This document shows, piece by piece, positions 9,619 to 17,195 of a stretch of DNA of 64,000 bases. The DNA comes from JAMXLO01 sp963776505 (lineage in GTDB: Bacteria; Pseudomonadota; Alphaproteobacteria; Acetobacterales; Acetobacteraceae), in the NCBI GenBank assembly GCA_963776505.1, contig CAVZNH010000063.1, positions 1 to 64,000 on the forward strand, read 5' to 3'. How positions within the stretch are numbered: the first letter of the stretch is position 1; each line of letters starts with the position of its first letter. Below the pieces are notes generated by a model. It saw only the letters and a list, made by a program, of their open reading frames with translations, was not told where the DNA came from and made no database searches. The position numbers were made by a program, and so were the translations under genes.

Positions 9619-10952
9619 GGCTGCGTTTCTGGCCGCGCAGCCTCGCCGCGCGCACGGCATGCGTTCTTATCGCCGGCTTGGTCGTGGTGCAGATCGCCGG
9701 CCTGACCATTCATGCGCTCGACCGGGTCGACGCCCTGCGCCTGGCGCAGACGCGCGAAATCGCCGTGAAGGTGATCAGCATCTACCGCACCGTGATGATG
9801 ACGGCCCCGGAGCGGCGCGAAGTGGTGCTCGACGAGCTGCGCCACGTGCCAGGCGTCACCGCCGAACTCGCGCGTGATCCACCAACCTCGGAACTGCTGG
9901 ATGAATTGCCGTTCGGACAGCGGCTGCTTCGCATCAACCTGAACCTCGTGCCCCTGATGGGCGTGCCACACTGGCGCGGGCTGCGCATCCTGGCGGACCA
10001 TGATCGACATCGGCTCATCATCGCCATGCGGATCCCAGATGGCGACTGGCTGGACCTGACGGTACCGGTGGAGCCACTGCGGCCCTGGCACTCGCCGCGG
10101 TTCCTTGCCGCTTTCCTGCTGATGACCGTCACGGCCGCCGGATTGACCGTGTGGGCTGTGCGGCGGCTTACCGCGCCGGTGCGCACGCTTGCCGCTGCGG
10201 CCGAGGCACTGGGCCGCGACGTGAACGCGGCACCGTTGCCGGAAGGCGGCCCCTCGGAAGTGGCCACCGCCGCCGCTGCGTTCAACACGATGGCGGCGCG
10301 CATCCGTCGCTTCGTGCAGGACCGCACCGAGCTGCTGACCGCGATCGGCCATGACCTGCGCACGCCTATCACACGCTTGAAGCTGCGCGCCGAGTTCGTC
10401 GAGGACGATGAACAGCGCGGCAAGATGCTGGCCGATCTCGAGGAGCTGGAGGCGATGGTCTCCGCAACCCTGGCGTTCGGCCGGGACGCGCGGACCACCG
10501 AGCCGGTGGCATCATTGGATTTGGCAGAGCTGCTGCGCACGATCCTGGATGAGACCGGCGACACCCGTCCGGATGCCGCGAGCAAGCTCGCCTATGAGGG
10601 CCCGCCGCATCTGACGGTGCAGGGCCGGCCGCTGGCACTGAAGCGGGCATTCGCCAATTTGGTGTCGAATGCCGTCGTCTATGGCGGTTCCGCGCGGATC
10701 ACGCTCAATCCGCCGGCGGGCGGCGTGGTGCTGATCGAGGTTGAGGATGATGGCCCTGGTATTCCGCCGGGTGAATTGGAGCGCGTGTTCGAGCCATTCC
10801 ATCGCGGCGAACCATCGCGCAGTCGGGAAACCGGTGGGGTGGGGCTCGGCCTGCCGATCGCCCGGAACATTCTGCGGGCGCATGGCGGCGATGTGACCCT
10901 GGCCAACCGGCCCATGAGCGGGGTCAAGGCGACGGTGACCCTGCCGGTGTGA
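9615..10952 (+). CDS. EnvZ-type sensor histidine kinase
   Basis: 445 residues, GTG start overlapping the regulator stop. There are two membrane segments (about 13-33 and 163-182) bracketing a periplasmic sensor domain of about 130 residues, then HAMP (about 183-235). The HisKA domain has phospho-accepting His246 in AIGHDLRTPITRL. The ATPase domain has an N box (LVSNAVVYGG), a G1 box (DDGPGIPPGELERVF) and a G2 box (GGVGLGLPIARNI). It partners the OmpR-type regulator encoded just upstream. The stimulus cannot be read from the sequence; the short periplasmic loop resembles osmotic or envelope sensors. Confidence 0.93.
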   Translation: MRLRFWPRSLAARTACVLIAGLVVVQIAGLTIHALDRVDALRLAQTREIAVKVISIYRTVMMTAPERREVVLDELRHVPGVTAELARDPPTSELLDELPFGQRLLRINLNLVPLMGVPHWRGLRILADHDRHRLIIAMRIPDGDWLDLTVPVEPLRPWHSPRFLAAFLLMTVTAAGLTVWAVRRLTAPVRTLAAAAEALGRDVNAAPLPEGGPSEVATAAAAFNTMAARIRRFVQDRTELLTAIGHDLRTPITRLKLRAEFVEDDEQRGKMLADLEELEAMVSATLAFGRDARTTEPVASLDLAELLRTILDETGDTRPDAASKLAYEGPPHLTVQGRPLALKRAFANLVSNAVVYGGSARITLNPPAGGVVLIEVEDDGPGIPPGELERVFEPFHRGEPSRSRETGGVGLGLPIARNILRAHGGDVTLANRPMSGVKATVTLPV

Positions 10953-11002
10953 GCCGCAGCTCATACACCTGACTGTAACCACGTCGTGCGATGATCCGTT
11001 GC

Positions 11003-11218
11003 ATGACAAAAACCTGGATGTCACTGAATAAGCGGCCGATCGCGAACGGCGAGCCGAACCATCGCCAGGAACTGGCGCTGGAGCGGGTCGAATTCGCCGT
11101 CGAGGAACTCGCCACGGTGCTGCTGTCGCATTGTCGGGAGCATGGTGTGGCCAACGTAGCGATCGGCGACATCCGCAAGGCGGTGACACCCGTCCTTGTC
11201 GATATCCTCGCGGATTGA
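11003..11218 (+). CDS. Small hypothetical protein
   Basis: About 71 residues, acidic and helical (MTKTWMSLNKRPIANGEPNH at the start, then ALERVEFAVEELATVLLSH and AVTPVLVDILAD). No signal peptide or known motif is seen. ATG codons at 10991 and 11003 are both possible. It lies in a gap between the sensor kinase and the small ORF that follows. Protein-like composition supports it, but I do not recognise it. Confidence 0.45.
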   Translation: MTKTWMSLNKRPIANGEPNHRQELALERVEFAVEELATVLLSHCREHGVANVAIGDIRKAVTPVLVDILAD

Positions 11219-11228
11219 ACCGCTGGAC

Positions 11229-11480
11229 ATGCCTCGCGTTTCCGCGGGGCAATGCGAAGCGTTGGGGGGCAACTCAGTGACTGCGCGTGAGTGCACTCCG
11301 GGGATGCGGGCGCCGTCTGCCGGCACCTACGAAGAGCGAAATGTGCTGGGCACGCTTACTGGTACCCGCGTGACAGTGGCGCAGGGCGAGGTGCTGCCGG
11401 CCGCCCCGCGCGGGTTTACATGGCGCATGGTCGAGAGCTCAGGGAGCGCCGTGGGGCGAACGGCACGAGGGGCCCAGTAG
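11229..11480 (+). CDS. Small YjzC-like protein (tentative)
   Basis: 83 residues. The segment PGMRAPSAGTYEER, followed by TVAQGEVLPAAP and GFTWRMV, resembles the P-G-x-x-AP-x-x-G-x-Y...G-x-x-FP pattern of the small YjzC-type family. No function is established for these. It converges on moaE, with stops 13 bp apart. The call is tentative because the protein is short. Confidence 0.4.
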   Translation: MPRVSAGQCEALGGNSVTARECTPGMRAPSAGTYEERNVLGTLTGTRVTVAQGEVLPAAPRGFTWRMVESSGSAVGRTARGAQ

Positions 11481-11492
11481 CGGCTCTTCGCG

Positions 11493-11942
11493 CTACCACC
11501 GCGCCGCGGCGGCATCGTCCGCCGCACGCGCCTCGACCCAGTTCGATAAACCGTCCGCGAACTCTTCCTTCTTCCAGAAGGGCGCCTTCGTCTTCAGCCA
11601 GTCGATCAGGAAGGCGGTGGCATCCAGCGCCGGCTGGCGGTGTGTCGCGGCGGCCAGCACGAGCACGATGTTTTCGCCCGCTGTCAGCCGGCCAACGCGA
11701 TGGATCACCGTGCAGCCAAGCAGGTTCCAGCGCCGTTCGGCTTCCTCGGTGATAGCTGTGATGGCTCGGATGGTCATTGCCGGATAATGCTCCAGCATCA
11801 TTGCCGCGACACGATCCTGCGCATTGCTGCGCACTGTGCCGACGAAACAGCCAATGCCGCCGATATCGCTGCGTCCGCCGGTCAGCGCGCCGAATTCCGC
11901 GCCGATGTCGAAATCCGCGGTCTGCACGCTGATCCGGGCCAT
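11493..11942 (-). CDS. moaE: Molybdopterin synthase catalytic subunit MoaE
   Basis: 149 residues. With MoaD it converts precursor Z (cyclic pyranopterin monophosphate) to molybdopterin by inserting two sulfurs. Family signatures are IGGIGCFVGTVRSNA, the dimer/active-site segment MLEHYPAMTIRAI, HRVGRLTAGENIVLV and the catalytic lysine region WLKTKAPFWKKEEF. It follows moaD by 4 bp on the minus strand, forming the usual MoaD-MoaE unit. Length is normal for MoaE. Confidence 0.95.
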   Translation of the reverse strand: MARISVQTADFDIGAEFGALTGGRSDIGGIGCFVGTVRSNAQDRVAAMMLEHYPAMTIRAITAITEEAERRWNLLGCTVIHRVGRLTAGENIVLVLAAATHRQPALDATAFLIDWLKTKAPFWKKEEFADGLSNWVEARAADDAAAARW

Positions 11943-11946
11943 GCCG

Positions 11947-12219
11947 TCAGCCTCCTGTCACCGGCGGGAAGAAAGCCACCTCGTCGCCGGGGCCGACGCG
12001 CGCCGTGGGGTCGGCGAAATCCTGGTTCACCGCGCAACGCACCGTGCGGCGGTTGGCGAAGGCGCTCGCGTGGCCAGGGCTGCGCTCGGCAAGCCACGCA
12101 ACAAGATCGCCGACGGTGCGCACGTCGGCAGGCGGCGTTACGTTCTCCTGCGAGGTGCCGGTCCGCTCGCGCAGCCAGGCGAAATACAGAATGGTCAGCG
12201 GGGCGTCGATATCGGCCAT
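11947..12219 (-). CDS. moaD: Molybdopterin synthase sulfur carrier subunit MoaD
   Basis: 90 residues with a ubiquitin-like fold (LTILYFAWLRERTGTSQENV, then VGDLVAWLAERSPGHA). It ends in the essential di-glycine (FFPPVTGG) that carries the thiocarboxylate used by MoaE. The segment VGPGDEVAFFPPVTGG is diagnostic. The gene lies between a lipoprotein gene upstream and moaE downstream, 4 bp from the latter. Confidence 0.95.
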   Translation of the reverse strand: MADIDAPLTILYFAWLRERTGTSQENVTPPADVRTVGDLVAWLAERSPGHASAFANRRTVRCAVNQDFADPTARVGPGDEVAFFPPVTGG

Positions 12220-12225
12220 GGCAAC

Positions 12226-12831
12226 TCAGCGTGGTGAGGGGACAGTCTCAATCTTGCCGTCCGAATGTATGATCGTGCTGGTGCCATTGCCATTGGGCAC
12301 GACGATTGCTGAACCGCCACCCGGCGTCTGGATGGTCTGATAGCCGCTGGTGCCCCCTGAGGTGACTGCCGGGCCCTGTTGCGTTGGCGTGACCTGCCCG
12401 GCCGGATTGGGAGCGGGCGGCGCTAGATTGACCGGCGGCGGGGCGGTTGGGGCCGGTAGCCTGGCGACACCCGGCTGGTTCGAGCGCGGCGGGGTGGAAC
12501 TGCCGGGCGCGGGGAGCGGCGGCAGGTTCGGTGGCGGCGCCGCCTGAAATTGCGGCGAGCCGGGTACCGGCCGCTCAGGACCGCTCTGCTGACCCTGTTG
12601 TTCGAGCTCCTGCAGCGTCGGTTCCGGCGGCAACGGTCCAGGCCAGATGTCGCCAGGTTCCGGCGTGAGCACCGGCGTCTCCACCCGCGCGCCCATCACA
12701 CGGCGCATGTTCTCGCTGTCACCGACGGGAAAATGCGGGTTCGTGCCGGACGAGAACGGCGGGTCTGACCAGGTACTGTAGCCGCAGCCGGCCAGCGCCA
12801 GGCACAGGCAGGGAAGGGCGATGTGCCGCAT
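12226..12831 (-). CDS. Proline-rich lipoprotein of unknown function
   Basis: 201 residues from the ATG at 12831, chosen because it gives a lipoprotein signal (MRHIALPCLCLALAGC) with lipobox LAGC. The mature protein has a conserved-looking N-terminal part (YSTWSDPPFSSGTNPHFPVG, ENMRRVMG) followed by a long Pro/Ala/Gln linker and a Gly/Ser-rich tail ending SDGKIETVPSPR. It is probably an outer-membrane or periplasmic anchored protein. It lies directly upstream of moaD, with no obvious functional link to molybdopterin synthesis. Confidence 0.75.
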   Translation of the reverse strand: MRHIALPCLCLALAGCGYSTWSDPPFSSGTNPHFPVGDSENMRRVMGARVETPVLTPEPGDIWPGPLPPEPTLQELEQQGQQSGPERPVPGSPQFQAAPPPNLPPLPAPGSSTPPRSNQPGVARLPAPTAPPPVNLAPPAPNPAGQVTPTQQGPAVTSGGTSGYQTIQTPGGGSAIVVPNGNGTSTIIHSDGKIETVPSPR

Positions 12832-13053
12832 GAAACCAAGGCTCCCACCGGGACGGATCGTCGAATTGACGGGCCGGACGGGCCAGCCGCCATGGAATGT
12901 GCCCCGGTCGTGCGTTGCGCTCAAGAACTTCGTGAGGGTCTTACCCAGCTCGGCTGCTCGCAGCGATCGATAATGATGCCCCTCCTGGCGACGATCTGGT
13001 GGTTAGGAGGCCACCGCGGCACGCCACGGTTGCGGCGTCCGGCGCCTAGCGGC

Positions 13054-13533
13054 TCAAGATTGGACAATCCAGGCCGCGATCGCGGCAGGATCGTTCAGCG
13101 GGAGCATGAGGCGATCGGCGCTGACTGGCGCATCGGCGGCGATCGCCACAATGTCGGGTTGATCAGGCCAGATCGGCGGCTTGCCCAACGCGGTGCGGTG
13201 GACCTCGAGCTTGGGGAACCTGTGGGTCTTATAGCCCTCAACCAGCACCAGATCGACCGGCTGCATCCGCGCCAGCAGTTCAGGCAGTTCCGGCTCTCGC
13301 CCCACCACTTCGTGCAGCAGTGCCCAGCGCGTGCCGGCCGCAACCAGCACCTCGTGCGCTCCGGCCTCGCGGTGGCGGTAGGTGTCCTTGCCGGGCCGGT
13401 CCATGTCGAAGCCGTGGTGTGTGTGCTTCACGGTGGATACTGTCAGGCCCTGCGCGCGGAGCAGCGGGATCAGCTTGGTCAGCAGCGTGGTCTTGCCGCT
13501 GCCGGACCAGCCGACAATGCCGAGAACGCGCAC
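13054..13533 (-). CDS. mobB: Molybdopterin-guanine dinucleotide biosynthesis adaptor MobB
   Basis: 159 residues from a GTG start at 13533, 2 bp after the pgsA stop. It begins VRVLGIVGWSGSGKTTLLTK, a Walker A P-loop at the N-terminus. Other family features are STVKHTHHGFDMDRPGKDTY, GTRWALLHE and VLVEGYKTHRFPKLEVHR, all typical of MobB. MobB binds GTP and aids the MobA reaction that forms the dinucleotide form of the cofactor. Co-location with moaD and moaE fits. Length is close to the family norm. Confidence 0.94.
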   Translation of the reverse strand: MRVLGIVGWSGSGKTTLLTKLIPLLRAQGLTVSTVKHTHHGFDMDRPGKDTYRHREAGAHEVLVAAGTRWALLHEVVGREPELPELLARMQPVDLVLVEGYKTHRFPKLEVHRTALGKPPIWPDQPDIVAIAADAPVSADRLMLPLNDPAAIAAWIVQS

Positions 13534-13535
13534 GG

Positions 13536-14139
13536 TCAGGGCGTTTGGCGCTTGGTCAGACCGGTGGGGGCGCCCGATGCGTGGCGCACCCCCGCCGTCA
13601 GATAGTCCCAACCGGTCCACAAAGTCAGCGCCGCGGCGACCCAGAGCATGGCCTCACCGATCGCGGTGACCGGGATGAACGACAGGTGCAGCCAGTGCGC
13701 GGTGGTGTCGCCGGCGAGCAAAGTGCCGAGAGCGCCCATCTGGAATCCGGTCTTCCACTTGGCGAGCGGCGTGACCGGCAGGCCGATGAGGATCGCGGCA
13801 AGGTACTCGCGCAGTCCGCTGACCAGTATTTCGCGCAGCATGATGACGATGGCCGGGTACAGGCCCCAGGTGGACATGCGTCCTTGGCCGACCAGCATCA
13901 TGAGGGCGGCGCCGACCAAGAGCTTGTCCGCGATCGGGTCGAGCATGCGGCCCAGATCGGATTGCTGGCGGCGCGAGCGGGCGAGGCGGCCGTCGAAGTA
14001 GTCGGTTATGGCAGCGCTGCTGAACAGCACGCACGCGGCGAGATCGGCCGCCGGCTGGCGCAGTGCCACCAGCACCACCAACAGCGGGATCGCCGCAATG
14101 CGCGAGAGCGTCAGCAGAATTCGGCAGGTCGGTCAGCAT
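13536..14139 (-). CDS. pgsA: CDP-diacylglycerol-glycerol-3-phosphate 3-phosphatidyltransferase PgsA (frameshifted)
   Basis: Inner-membrane enzyme that makes phosphatidylglycerophosphate. The complete CDP-alcohol phosphotransferase signature is visible: D-YF-DG-RL-AR, then eight residues, G-RML-D-PIA-D. Several hydrophobic segments follow. The N-terminus MLTDLPN is separated from LLTLSRIAAIPLLVVLVALR by an apparent one-base insertion (TT for T) near 14120. Correction gives about 200 residues, typical of PgsA. PgsA is normally essential, so this shift is probably not real. Its stop is followed 2 bp later by mobB. Confidence 0.92.
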
Positions 14140-14242
14140 CGCGAACGCAGCCTAGCCGCTTGGCCGGCGCAGCGGGAGGGGAATTGTCGGGTACTTCTGT
14201 CATGGGGCTGGAGGACAGCCCAGCATCCCGCATGCCGCTGGC

Positions 14243-14752
14243 TCAAGTACGACGGGCCTTCGATTTTCCTAGAATGTCGGCCAGCCGAACTGGCCGGAAG
14301 TCCTGGCCGTCCACACCGACATCGAACTGTCGCGGCAATGCCTTCAGTCTTGCATGACTGTGGCCGTGGAGGTTGAGCGATCCCCTCGCCATGTCTCGCC
14401 AAGACCTGAACGGGTAGTGGCAGAGCACGAGCTTCTTCTCATCGACGGTCAGTTCCGCATACGGCTGAACGCTCCTCCAGCCGGTACAGCTGGTCACCAC
14501 TGCGTCGTCGTTGTTGCCGACCACAAGATGCTTCCTGCCATGCAGCGCCGCCAACAGATGGGCCACCCGCTCCGACGATTGGCGCACCGCGAAGTCCCCC
14601 AAGTGCCAAACTTCATCCTCGGGGCTGATCACTTCATTCCACCGATCTATCATTTGCTGGTCCATCTCAGCGACTGACGAGAATGGCCGACGATAGAAGG
14701 TCCGTGCCCCGGAATGGCCGAAGTGGTGATCGCTGGTGAAGTAGACTGTCAT
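14243..14752 (-). CDS. Calcineurin-like metallophosphoesterase
   Basis: 169 residues. The dinuclear-metal motifs are all present: SDHHFGH near the N-terminus (D-x-H), WHLGDFAV (GD), VVGNND (GN), LCHYP (H) and LHGHSHARL (GHxH). This is the small YfcE/phage-type phosphoesterase family, acting on phosphodiesters or phosphoproteins in the cytosol. The physiological substrate is unknown. It lies in the accessory block between pgsA and uvrC, on the same strand as both. Confidence 0.88.
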   Translation of the reverse strand: MTVYFTSDHHFGHSGARTFYRRPFSSVAEMDQQMIDRWNEVISPEDEVWHLGDFAVRQSSERVAHLLAALHGRKHLVVGNNDDAVVTSCTGWRSVQPYAELTVDEKKLVLCHYPFRSWRDMARGSLNLHGHSHARLKALPRQFDVGVDGQDFRPVRLADILGKSKARRT

Positions 14753-14866
14753 TGGGTCACATCGCAGTCTGCCTGATGGACTGATACCCTATGCCGTCCG
14801 CCGCCATTCGCATCGCTTGGCGCCATTGAGCAACTTGCCGGGCATCGTGTTGGCGCCCCTCTCGCG

Positions 14867-15445
14867 TTACGCCTCGATGCGCCGCCATTCAGAGAGAAGA
14901 TGGCGGCCTGATGTATCAAACGAGAAGAAATTGCCGCCACCTTCGCCGGGTTGATCTTCGCTCCGACTGATCGGCACGCCTTTGAGGTGGCAGAGAAGCA
15001 GGGTTCCGACACCGCCATGGGATACGATGGCGACGTCTCCGTCGGCCGCCGACATCGCGATGACGCGCTCGACGGCATCTATGATCCTGCGCTGGGCGTC
15101 CTTGGCAGGTTCCCATCCTCGTATGCTGTCGTCAGGTCGCGCGAAGAACGCGTCGGCCATGGCCTCGAATTCACATTTCGGCAGATAGCCAGTCGCCGAA
15201 CGGTCGTTCTCGCCCAGGGCCGCGACGACGATGGGGCGCAATCCACGGGAATTTGCCACGATACCAGCGGCATCCATGGCTTTTCTTTCGGCGCTGCAAA
15301 ACACCGAGCGAACGCCCGCGAGCCACGGTCGCTTCGTTGCCACCTGCATACGACGGCTGCCAACCGGTGAGAGCGGCCATTCAGGCACCGGCACGGCCGC
15401 GTCGATACTGACCTCGGGGTGGGTGATGAAGTGCACTATGGTCAT
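14867..15445 (-). CDS. Histidine phosphatase superfamily protein with an altered RHG motif
   Basis: 192 residues. The N-terminal MTIVHFITHPEVSID takes the place of the usual R-H-G motif, so the catalytic His is kept but the preceding Arg is Thr. Other family parts remain: SPVGSRRM, VFCSAERKAMDAA, ALGENDRSATGYLP and the second catalytic His in VAIVSHGGVGTLLLCHL. A subgroup with a T-H-P-E-V start exists among alphaproteobacterial members, so this is likely natural. The substrate is unknown. Confidence 0.82.
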   Translation of the reverse strand: MTIVHFITHPEVSIDAAVPVPEWPLSPVGSRRMQVATKRPWLAGVRSVFCSAERKAMDAAGIVANSRGLRPIVVAALGENDRSATGYLPKCEFEAMADAFFARPDDSIRGWEPAKDAQRRIIDAVERVIAMSAADGDVAIVSHGGVGTLLLCHLKGVPISRSEDQPGEGGGNFFSFDTSGRHLLSEWRRIEA

Positions 15446-15579
15446 GGTGCCTCACATATCCGACGATCTGTCCGTCGGCCGAGGCGACCCCGGCCAAGTC
15501 AGCATGGCACGATGCGGCGATCGCGTCTTAGGCGACGAACCCCGACTGCCGCTGCCGTTGACGCCGTGGGCCCTTTGGG

Positions 15580-16806
15580 TTGGAACGGGTCAACCCGAGG
15601 GAAACGAGCCATTTGACCCAGATGCTGATTGCCGTTGTGGCAATGTTTCTGCAACAGACCTGCGGCTCGGTCGGCAGAGTGCTGCCTGCGGTGCTCGCTC
15701 CGCTGATCATTCTCGAACTGCACGCTGACCCGTCGTGGGTTGGGGTTTATTTTGGTCTGACAGCCATCGCCGCGCTGATCGGCCAACTCGGATCGGGCGG
15801 GTTCATTATCCGCCATGGTGCCATTCGTATGAGCCAGATCGCACTGCTCTCGACCGGTGGCGGCATGGCCGTCGCGATCATCGGAGGTGCTGCGGGCTTC
15901 GTGCTGTCGGCACTGGTCGGCAACAGTATCGCCGCCGTCGCAACTCCCGCCAGTTCGCAGTTGCTCGGCAGATGGGCGATCAGGCGATACGCGCCTTTCG
16001 CATTCTCGGTCACGCAGACGGCGATCCCGGCGGGCATCTTGCTCGGCGGCTGGCTTGGCCCAGCCCTGGCCCAATCTCTGGGCTGGCGCGGGACGATGCT
16101 GGTCAGTGCTGGCGCCTGCTGGTTCTTCGCGCTGCTGTTGCAACCGCTGCATGGACGCCTCGATACCGAGCCGCTGCCAACTCATGCGATACACCTGTCG
16201 GACTTCGTGACGACGATCACGGGCGTTCTGGCGGTTGGGGAGTTGCGCGCTCTCTCCTTTGCCTGCTTCGCATTCAATGGGCTTCAGGCGGTCTTCATCG
16301 CCTATTTCGTGACCTTCCTCACGGCACTTGGTTACGATCTCGTGGCGGCAGGGGCGTTGTTTTCTGCGGTCATCGCCTTGGCAATTCCGTGCCGTATCCT
16401 GTGGGGCTGGGTCGGCAGCTTCTATGTAGCCCCACGAACCGTGATGTCGTGGCTGGCGTTTGGAATGGCGGCAAGCGTCGTGCTGACTGGCGCGTTCACC
16501 GCGGCGTGGTCCACTCTCGCCATAGGCATCGTAACCGGCGTCTTGAGCGCCACCGCGATGTCATGGCATGGCATACTGCTGTCAGAGTCCGCGCGCCTCG
16601 CGCCGGTCGGCCGAGCCGGCGCCGTCACCGGAGGCGTTCTGTCATTCGGTCAGATGGGCGCGTTTTTATGTCCGTCGGTATTTTCATTGCTGTTGCGCGT
16701 GACAGGCGGTTATGCGGCCGGCTGGGCGGTCTGCGCCATTCCAGCGGTGCTGGTTGGCATCGACCTGTTGCGCAACAGGAAACCTGGAGCGCGGCGGTTG
16801 AGATGA
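15580..16806 (+). CDS. MFS transporter
   Basis: 408 residues, about 12 hydrophobic segments. It begins with TTG at 15580, though ATG 15622 (MLIAVVAMFLQQTCGSVGRV) is a good alternative because it leads directly into TM1. Loop 2-3 reads GQLGSGGFIIRHGAIRMSQI, a motif-A-like position. It belongs to the CynX/OFA-like part of the major facilitator superfamily; I cannot name the substrate. It overlaps the next small gene by 4 bp (ATGA). It is divergent from the phosphatase gene. Confidence 0.8.
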   Translation: MERVNPRETSHLTQMLIAVVAMFLQQTCGSVGRVLPAVLAPLIILELHADPSWVGVYFGLTAIAALIGQLGSGGFIIRHGAIRMSQIALLSTGGGMAVAIIGGAAGFVLSALVGNSIAAVATPASSQLLGRWAIRRYAPFAFSVTQTAIPAGILLGGWLGPALAQSLGWRGTMLVSAGACWFFALLLQPLHGRLDTEPLPTHAIHLSDFVTTITGVLAVGELRALSFACFAFNGLQAVFIAYFVTFLTALGYDLVAAGALFSAVIALAIPCRILWGWVGSFYVAPRTVMSWLAFGMAASVVLTGAFTAAWSTLAIGIVTGVLSATAMSWHGILLSESARLAPVGRAGAVTGGVLSFGQMGAFLCPSVFSLLLRVTGGYAAGWAVCAIPAVLVGIDLLRNRKPGARRLR

Positions 16807-17186
16807 ACCTGTGCGATCAGCGGCGGCGACTTTGCGCGTTTGTTGCTGCGGCGATGACGGTCTGGCCTCTTTGCTTTGTGTATGCCGACCCGCGAAGCCC
16901 CGTCGTGGTGATTGTGCCGCAGGTGCGTCTGCCAAGCCCCCAACCGCCGGCCTTCCCACGCCAGCCGGCGCTACAGTGGGCACCGCCTCCTGCGATGGGC
17001 CTTACGCCAGGACCTCGATCTCCCCCGCCTCGCTGCTACGCTGGCACCACTGTCTGCCCGTTAGAACGGCCTGAGCTGGTCGGTAAAGCCTGCATCTGCA
17101 ATACAGCGAGCGGCTTGAGGACGGGACGTGCGCTGATCCCACCCGTTCACGATACCGACGGCCGGTCTGGCCGAACCAATTCGTGA
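16803..17186 (+). CDS. Secreted Pro-rich protein with a four-cysteine tail
   Basis: 127 residues, ATG overlapping the MFS stop. The N-terminal hydrophobic segment (LCAFVAAAMTVWPLCFVYA) is a signal peptide with a likely cleavage site after VYA. The middle is Pro-rich. The C-terminal part contains RCYAGTTVCPLERP and VGKACICN, a Cys pattern shared with small exported proteins I recall from Acetobacteraceae. The function is unknown. It converges on uvrC. Confidence 0.65.
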   Translation: MNLCDQRRRLCAFVAAAMTVWPLCFVYADPRSPVVVIVPQVRLPSPQPPAFPRQPALQWAPPPAMGLTPGPRSPPPRCYAGTTVCPLERPELVGKACICNTASGLRTGRALIPPVHDTDGRSGRTNS

Positions 17187-17195
17187 CCGAGCAAA

